From Bacteroidetes bacterium 4572_114 (GTDB lineage Bacteria; Bacteroidota; Bacteroidia; Bacteroidales; 4484-276), in NCBI GenBank assembly GCA_002254335.1, contig NIVA01000048.1, positions 1 through 19,837 of the forward strand: 19,837 nucleotides of DNA, written 5' to 3'. Every line of letters starts with the position of its first letter. The first letter of the stretch is position 1. The notes under the pieces were generated by a model. It was not told where the DNA came from and made no database searches. It saw nothing but the letters and a program-made list of their open reading frames with translations. The position numbers were made by a program, and so were the translations under genes. Shown here piece by piece: positions 14,795 through 19,837 of the stretch.

Positions 14795-16030
14795 AACCCG
14801 AACCTGAAACCTGCCTGTCCGCCGAAGCGAAGATATATAATTGGTGGGTGTTGAGGAGATTTCCTCATGTGTGATCCGTTGCAGTTTTCTTATGGATACG
14901 CCCAACTCCCTGGCAAGCATTTCGGAATTAATGGTTTCCCCTGAATTTAGTGTGATGAACCCCGAAGCTTTTTGTAACAGTTCCTGGTTTAGTGTCAGGT
15001 TTGGCGGATATTGTGTTTTTTGTCTGTCAACAAACAGGACTTTCGATGCGGGCACCTCCTGTTTTGATGGCATTTTCCTGATCCTCCGCATCCTGATAAT
15101 CAGCAGGAGGATAATTAAAACCGACCCGGCCAGGGAAAGCAGATAAACCATGAGCCAGTTGCGGGCTTTATTTCCCGAGAAATCATCTAACCACCCTGGT
15201 GTACCTGTCAATCGGATTGGCGCCCAGGTCTCGGGGTAACCAAAATCGCTGATGCCGGTCCAGTTGAACGGCCAGTACCTTTTGGCTTTTTCCTCATAAG
15301 TAACAACTCCATCAAGCGGATAATCCATATCGTTGTTACAAAGGTCCAGGTGCATTATGGTCCCGGTTGTGGGTTTTAATCCAATCGCCGCAAAGGGAAT
15401 TGCAATCTCAATAATGTAACTACTATCTGTTGTTGAATCGTTGAGTGACCCAAGGAATTCGATTTTATACTCGAAATATACGTTCTGGCCACTCTCTTTG
15501 GGCGCGGCCATGGTATCGCTTTCAATCTGATCGCGGTCGCCCCTGAAAACAATTGATTTGCCGCTTACATCAACCGCAAACTGATAGTCGTTGATGTCCA
15601 TCAAATTTTTACTGTCAGATTTTGTATCGAGATAAATCTCAATCCCATCGTTAAGGTGAATGTCGGGGTATTTGCCCAAATTTTTCATTTGTGCAAACAA
15701 ATGCCCATCAGTAACCTGAAACAAAAAATACAGGTTCAACACATCCCAGCAAATCCAAACTTCCACATTGTTTCTTGACAAGGGCAGCCATGTTTTTGTG
15801 TAATCATAAGTTTCGTCATAAAATGACATCAGCGTACGGTCAGGGGCATTGTGAAGTTTTTGTAAGGTGTCAGAAAATTCAACCTTGTAAAAAGTTTCCC
15901 ATTCTGCCGGGTCGCCATCAATAATAATCGGGTGATGGCTAAACGGGATTTCAATAAAGGAACTATCAGCAGATGCACACAGCAAAAGGGGGAGGCAAAC
16001 TATCATTAAAAATGTTATGGCTTTCTGCAT
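14774..16030 (-). CDS. CBM9-like / single TM / AraC-type HTH membrane regulator, C-terminally truncated
   Basis: Taken from the ATG at 16030, this is a 418-residue protein. It has a signal peptide (1-21, MQKAITFLMIVCLPLLLCAS), then a CBM9-like (carbohydrate-binding) domain at about 25-275 with IIIDGDPAEWE, LNDGIEIYLD, YQFAVDV and IEIAIPFAAIG. One TM segment follows (291-313, NWLMVYLLSLAGSVLIILLL), then an AraC-type first HTH (368-401: INSEMLARELGVSIRKLQRI, ending SPTNYIS-like). The topology implies outside ligand sensing coupled to inside DNA binding in one chain. The second AraC HTH is absent; the last 14 residues are encoded by an intergenic repeat, so the DNA-binding half is probably broken. 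The frame continues upstream into maeB without a stop. Confidence 0.75.
   Translation of the reverse strand: MQKAITFLMIVCLPLLLCASADSSFIEIPFSHHPIIIDGDPAEWETFYKVEFSDTLQKLHNAPDRTLMSFYDETYDYTKTWLPLSRNNVEVWICWDVLNLYFLFQVTDGHLFAQMKNLGKYPDIHLNDGIEIYLDTKSDSKNLMDINDYQFAVDVSGKSIVFRGDRDQIESDTMAAPKESGQNVYFEYKIEFLGSLNDSTTDSSYIIEIAIPFAAIGLKPTTGTIMHLDLCNNDMDYPLDGVVTYEEKAKRYWPFNWTGISDFGYPETWAPIRLTGTPGWLDDFSGNKARNWLMVYLLSLAGSVLIILLLIIRMRRIRKMPSKQEVPASKVLFVDRQKTQYPPNLTLNQELLQKASGFITLNSGETINSEMLARELGVSIRKLQRITHEEISSTPTNYISSLRRTGRFQVRVSGRFLP
14789..14832 (+). repeat. ACCTGAAACC-type intergenic repeat at the convergent gene ends
   Basis: ACCTGAAACCC at 14789-14799 and ACCTGAAACCT at 14802-14812 repeat with a 13-nt period and lead into CTGCCTGTCCGCCGAAGCGA. 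Words of this kind are frequent intergenic repeats in Bacteroidota. It encodes the aberrant C-terminus of the AraC-type protein on the minus strand. Confidence 0.5.
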
Positions 16031-16085
16031 TGGTTTTGATTTATTCCGGGGATTTTTTTTCAATAAATATTTAAACTGTTGCAGT

Positions 16086-16154
16086 TTATTGTTTTTTAGA
16101 AGATTCAGCAATGAAAAAATCTTCCCAGTACTCGTTACAATCGCGATTTTGTAC
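16086..16154 (-). pseudogene. Possible C-terminal remnant of an unidentified gene between maeB and the regulator
   Basis: Right after maeB homology ends, another minus-strand frame reads VQNRDCNEYWEDFFIAESS, then KKQ and a stop at 16086. Its composition looks like a protein tail, and it is followed by an AT-rich leader before the ATG at 16030. One reading is that a deletion joined the middle of maeB to the tail of a lost gene. The fragment is too short to identify and may be chance. Confidence 0.3.
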
Positions 16155-18208
16155 GTTGAAAATGAGAAGTGTTCTTCCAATAATTCGGAATTTAAGGCAA
16201 CATTGGCCTGGATTTCGCCATCAACAATCAGGTCGGGATGATCGCGATGAAGGATCTTTACGGCTTCTTTAACCAGGTTTGGAACCAGTCCGGGATTGGA
16301 ACCAAAGTTTGAATAAGAGAGCATGGCCACCCTGGGCTCAAGGTTTAACTGTTTAACGGCATAGGCTGTTTGCAGGGTAATTTCAACAAGTTGTTCAGCA
16401 GTAGGGCTTTTATTTACAGTACAATCAGAGAAAAATACCGGGCCTTCCTTGGTATTGATGATATACATGCCCGAAACCAGTGAAGCTTCCTTTTTCTTGC
16501 CAATAATATCGATGGCCGGACGGATAGTATCGGGATAGTTATTGGTGAGGCCTGAAAGCATAGCATCGGCATACCCGGTTTCTACCAGCATGGGTGCATA
16601 AAAATTCCGGTGGATCATCCTTACCAAAGCAGATTGGTAAGTGATGCCATTTCGCTGGCCTTTTTGAAACAGCAACTGGGCAAATTGTTCCCTTCTTCCG
16701 GTCTCTTTACCGGCCCGTGGGTCGATAATTTCCACATCGTTTATCTCCAGTTCATGTTCTTTTATCAGTTCTTTTATCTTATTTTCATTCCCAAGAAGGA
16801 TAGGTATTGCTATTTTCTGGTTATTTACAAACTCAGCAGCTTTAAGCATTTTGTAATTTTCGGCATCGGCAAACACCACACGTTTTGGGTCTCCTAAAGC
16901 GCGGAACCTCATCTGTCGTATCAGGGGATTGGTAATCCCTATTTTTTTCACTAAGTATTCACGATAGGCAGCCCAATCGGTAATTGGCTTTCGTGCTATG
17001 CCTGTCTCCATGGCAGCTTTGGCCACTGCTGCCGACACCCGTGTGATAAGGCGGGGGTCGAATGGTTTTGGAATAATATAATCTTTGCCAAACGAGAAAT
17101 TTGTGGCATGATAAGCCACATTTACTTCATCCGGTACAGGCTCGGTGGCCAGTTCGGCCAATGCTTTTGAAGCGGCCAGCTTCATCTCATCGTTGATAAC
17201 GGTAGCCCTAACATCGAGTGCACCGCGGAAAATGAATGGGAACCCCAAAACATTGTTGATCTGGTTTGGGTAATCAGACCTGCCAGTGGCCATAATCACA
17301 TCGTCCCTGATAGACATAGCCTCCTCATACATAATTTCAGGGACTGGATTTGCCAGTGCAAACACGATGGGGTTTTTTGTCATTTTGAGCAAAAGCTCTT
17401 TTTTAAGCACACCGGCCACCGATAAGCCCAAGAACATATCAGCGCCATCAATGGCTTCTTCAAGGGTATGGACATCACGACTGGTGGCAAATTGCTGTTT
17501 GATCTTGTTCAGGTCGGTGCGGTCGCGGTGCAATACGCCACGGCTGTCCAACATAATTAAATTTTCGGGTTTTGCCCCTAACATGATATATAGCCTTGAA
17601 CAGGAAACTGCGGCTGCACCTGCCCCATTGACTACAATCTTAAGGTCTTCTATTTTTTTACCGTTCAGTTTAAGCGCATTTATCAAACCGGCGGACGTGA
17701 TGATTGCCGTACCGTGCTGATCGTCGTGCATAATGGGGATATCAAGTGCTGCCTGTATCTTCTCTTCAATTTCAAAACACTCCGGTGCTTTAATATCCTC
17801 CAGGTTTATCCCGCCAAAAGTTGGCGCAATGGCCACTACGGTGTCGATGAATTTTTGTGGATCTTTTAAATCAACCTCAATGTCAAAAACATCTACATCT
17901 GCAAATATCTTGAAAAGCAGTCCTTTCCCCTCCATCACCGGCTTGCCTGCCATAGCGCCAATATCTCCAAGCCCAAGCACTGCCGTGCCATTTGAGATTA
18001 CTGCCACAAGGTTTCCCTTTGCCGTATATTTATAAACATCCTCCGGGTTGGCCTCAATTTCGAGGCATGGATCAGCTACCCCTGGTGTGTAGGCCAGCGA
18101 AAGGTCGCGTTTTGTTGAGTAAGGTTTGGTGGGGATCACTTCGATTTTCCCGGGACGGCCCTCGGCATGATATGTCAGGGCATCTTTTCTAAATAATTTA
18201 TCCAGCAT
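16155..18208 (-). pseudogene. maeB: NADP-type malic enzyme (malic + phosphotransacetylase-like domains), 3' end missing
   Basis: MaeB decarboxylates malate to pyruvate with NAD(P)+ reduction. Residues 1-420 form the malic enzyme part: AYTPGVADPCLEI (Tyr40), KPVMEGKGLLFK (Lys95), LEDIKAPECFEIEE (metal site), MHDDQHGTAI and the nucleotide-binding VVNGAGAAAVS. From about 430 the phosphotransacetylase-like domain begins and runs to NSELLEEHFSFS at residue 684. Full-length relatives continue for roughly 75 more residues with a FPNLxSGNIAYK region, which is absent. Instead the frame runs through 42 non-homologous codons into the CBM9-type gene, giving one open frame of 1144 codons. The malic domain is intact, so partial activity is possible. 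Its promoter is at 18243-18250. Confidence 0.82.
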
Positions 18209-18242
18209 TTTTTTTGTTTTTATTGTGAAATAATTAACACTG

Positions 18243-18250
18243 CAAAACTA
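18243..18250 (-). promoter_or_regulatory. -7 box of the maeB promoter
   Basis: The minus strand reads TAGTTTTG (TAnnTTTG), preceded 16 nt upstream by TTTTGG as a possible -33 element. It lies about 35 nt before the maeB ATG. Of the minus-strand promoters in the window this one has the best spacing. Confidence 0.6.
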
Positions 18251-18309
18251 CATATATTCTTTTCATCCAAAAGTATTTTACCTGAAAAAAATGTTTAGTA
18301 GTGGGTTTG

Positions 18310-18337
18310 AGGTTTCAAGTTTCAGGTTTCAAGTTTC
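18310..18337 (+). repeat. 14-bp tandem repeat, two perfect copies
   Basis: AGGTTTCAAGTTTC occurs twice in direct succession, flanked by similar GGTTTGAGG and AAATTTGACC words. It lies between the maeB promoter and the IS3 remnant and resembles the complement of the GAAACC repeat at 14789-14832. Confidence 0.8.
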
Positions 18338-18381
18338 AAATTTGACCATGCCTGAATAGCGTTGACCTTTTTTATCTTTTT

Positions 18382-19116
18382 TTAAACTATGTGATTGATA
18401 TGTTGACTTTTTCTTTTTTGCTTACTTTTTTCTTTTTGTTGATAACCCACGTTATAGTCGTTTTTTATCGTTCCGTTGATACGCTCTGCAATAGGGTTTT
18501 CATAAGCTGTTTTACCCATACTGTTTTTAATTCCATACCCATTGGTAAGCGATACAAATACTTTACAGTAATACTGACCTCCACCATCGGAATGGAAAAT
18601 TAAGCCAGACTCCTTGCCCAGCTTCCTGTTGGCTATTGCCATTTTCGGGGCAGGTAAAGTAGTCGATTCTGTCCTTAGATTATCGGATACCGAAAAACCC
18701 ACTATCTCCCTATTGTACACATCCATTATGAATGTCAAATAAAATAGCTCGCCATCTATTTCAAAGTATGTTATGTCGCTAACCCATAACTGGTTTATGC
18801 CTGTAAGCTCATCCAGGGTCAAAAGAAGGTTTGGAAAGTAGATTGTCCCCCTGCTATCGGTTGTCCTATAACCTCTCTTTTTAACCTCTACTTTAAAACC
18901 ATTTTGATGACAAAATACTCCAAACCGGTCACGGCCCATTGTTTTTGGCTTTAGCTTTAAATACATATGACGGCAGCTCATACTGGGATGATCTCCTCGA
19001 AGCTGCCTGATGATCGGCAATAAGTATCCCTGCTCCTCATAAATACCCATAGTGCGGTTTAACCATTGGTGAAAAGCCTGCTTGCCCACTCCTATATTTA
19101 GATATATTTCATTCAT
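18382..19116 (-). pseudogene. IS3-family transposase OrfB, 3' deletion with frameshift
   Basis: The 244-residue frame carries the DDE integrase core: first Asp in VSDITYFEIDGELFYLTFIM, second in FHSDGGGQYY, and the Glu in YENPIAERINGTIKNDY. The N-terminus (NIGVGKQAFHQWLNR) and MGRDRFGVFC region match the HTH_21-type start of OrfB. After IKNDY homology ends. The remaining 20-odd residues are lysine-rich, and a neighbouring frame gives KKEKVNISIT-stop, a more usual IS3 C-terminus. Roughly 50 residues, with a frame change, therefore appear to be lost. It is probably inactive. Confidence 0.8.
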
Positions 19117-19138
19117 CGTATAAGGATGTTGTTTTCTG

Positions 19139-19432
19139 TTATACCAATGCCAGAAAAGGGTTTCCTTCCAAATTTTTTTTAATGTCTATGTTTTATTCTT
19201 TCTCAGCTAATTCTATGGCTTTTTGTTGAAAATCAATCAGTAGCTGCTTTTGACCTATAACCCGTTCCAACTCTTTCATCTGCTCCTTTAGTTGCTGTAT
19301 CTTACACGTATCGCTCCTGGCCTCAACCACTTGCTTAACACCTCTTTTTCTCATATTTGAATATTTATATATCCATTTATATATTGATGTCCTACTTACT
19401 TGATATTCGCGGTATATCTCAGAGTTGAATTT
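19139..19432 (-). pseudogene. IS3-family OrfA, N-terminally truncated with internal stop
   Basis: The open frame starts without an ATG after a stop at 19433-19435 and encodes REYQVSRTSIYKWIYKYS (end of the HTH), then KQVVEARSDTCKIQQLKEQM and KELERVIGQKQLLIDF (leucine-zipper-like OrfA tail). A TAA at 19193-19195 interrupts ELAEKE. The same frame continues NIDIKKNLEG to a second stop at 19139, matching the usual OrfA ending, so the TAA looks like a nonsense mutation. The first helix of the HTH domain is missing. Confidence 0.7.
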
Positions 19433-19437
19433 TTAAC

Positions 19438-19776
19438 TCATTTTCGGTCAACATATTTAGGCAGGGACAAAAAATACAGGATTGACTGATCGATGCTACA
19501 ATATTTCATTGAAGCCCTGAGAATGACCATGTTTTCGAGAGGATCTACGAGCAGGGTTTTATTTAGTTGTTGATCGATAGCCATTAATTCACCATTTAAA
19601 TTCAGGCAATAAACTTCGCCTGTTGAAGCATTGACATCAATCATTTTTTGATGATAGTCAGAGTAGAAAGGTGAAAAGTTATCAATATCTGAGATTATAA
19701 TGGCTTTTTCAGGTTCCAAATCCAAATTGCAAATAATTACCTTATTACTTTTGCAGGATGTTTTTGAAAAATATAG
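19438..19776 (-). pseudogene. Fragment of an unidentified lipoprotein-like gene between two IS remnants
   Basis: The frame is open from 19776 to the stop at 19438. A candidate TTG start at 19725 would give 95 residues, but the upstream part reads SCKSNKVIICNLDLEP, like a lipoprotein just after its lipobox, with the signal peptide missing. Later DVNASTGEVYCLNLNGELMAI has the rhythm of a beta-propeller blade; a relation to Bacteroidota 6-bladed propeller lipoproteins is a guess. Its upstream end runs into the IS1634-like transposase on the opposite strand, and its downstream end meets the broken IS3 orfA. I do not recognise the function. Confidence 0.4.
19746..19753 (+). promoter_or_regulatory. 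TACTTTTG box immediately before the IS1634-like transposase
   Basis: This is an exact TAnnTTTG match ending 5 nt before the ATG at 19758. If used, transcription would start at or near the ATG and the message would be leaderless. Confidence 0.4.
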
Positions 19777-19837
19777 TTAAGACCGACAAAAAGACGAACA
19801 AGCGATATGATTACTACCGCTTGTGCCAAAGTTACCG
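19758..19837 (+). CDS. IS1634-like transposase, 5' part
   Basis: Twenty-six codons are visible before the right edge: MFLKNIVKTDKKTNKRYDYY followed by RLCQSYR. This start, with a lysine-rich beta hairpin leading into YYRLxxSYR, is typical of Bacteroidota IS1634 (IS4-like superfamily) transposases. The DDE catalytic residues lie beyond the window, so completeness cannot be judged. The usual inverted repeat and leader upstream of the ATG were not recognised. Confidence 0.6.
   Translation, partial: MFLKNIVKTDKKTNKRYDYYRLCQSY

Larger units (their letters stand above)
18353..19437 (-). mobile_element. Degenerate IS3-family insertion sequence
   Basis: The element contains an orfA remnant (19139-19432) and an orfB remnant (18382-19116) in the order and phase usual for IS3 elements. 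A possible terminus is TGAATAGCGTTGACC at 18353-18367. The opposite end is not recognisable: orfA lacks its N-terminus and directly abuts an unrelated frame at about 19437, so that terminal repeat was probably lost. Boundaries are estimates. Confidence 0.6.

Noticed and set aside
14774..18208. A genuine MaeB-CBM9-AraC fusion enzyme
   Set aside because: The maeB end is missing, a signal peptide sits mid-chain and the linker looks intergenic; deletion is the simpler explanation.
1..19837. tRNA, rRNA or riboswitch genes
   Set aside because: No cloverleaf with a TTCGA arm, no rRNA sequence and no conserved riboswitch core was recognised in the intergenic regions.

Overview
The window looks like chromosomal DNA from a member of the Bacteroidota, probably a Bacteroidales-like lineage, though that rank is an inference. 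Supporting signs are many TAnnTTTG -7 promoter boxes (usually TACTTTTG), an ECF sigma / one-TM partner / DUF4252 operon, the cluster rsfS-ftsH-LUD-DUF2007-cdsA-psd, a short BirA without HTH, a bacterial acyl-ACP thioesterase, an IS3-type element and an IS1634-like transposase start.

Layout. 1-2000: on the minus strand, the 5' part of a TIGR01212-type radical SAM gene and a POT peptide transporter ending at a strong hairpin terminator. 2100-3800: ECF sigma factor, membrane-anchored partner and DUF4252 protein. 3800-4540: a hicB-hicA toxin-antitoxin pair between two near-identical 41-bp direct repeats. 4577-6700: pgk (true start 4613) convergent with birA. 6740-13941: the rsfS, ftsH, LUD, DUF2007, cdsA, psd cluster, interrupted between LUD and DUF2007 by an AT-rich accessory insert holding a BglII/BstYI-like restriction-modification pair and the remains of a vapBC-like module. 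14045-18208: an acyl-ACP thioesterase convergent with one 1144-codon frame that joins a truncated malic enzyme (maeB) to a CBM9-TM-AraC membrane regulator. 18353-19837: a decayed IS3-family element, a lipoprotein-like fragment and the first codons of an IS1634-like transposase.

The most striking feature is repeated internal loss of conserved coding sequence. ftsH lacks a segment just after its HEXXH region and changes frame. maeB lacks its last part and runs into another gene. The AraC domain stops after its first HTH inside an intergenic repeat. The vapC-like toxin is reduced to a C-terminal stub. The IS3 orfA and orfB are both broken. Either this chromosome has suffered many short deletions, or the assembly is locally unreliable; reads across the junctions would decide.

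The most interesting intact or nearly intact systems are the BglII-like restriction-modification pair, with no AGATCT site seen by eye anywhere in the window; the repeat-bounded hicBA pair, whose toxin has Tyr where the catalytic His is expected; and the predicted one-component transmembrane regulator with an outside CBM9-like domain and an inside AraC-type HTH.
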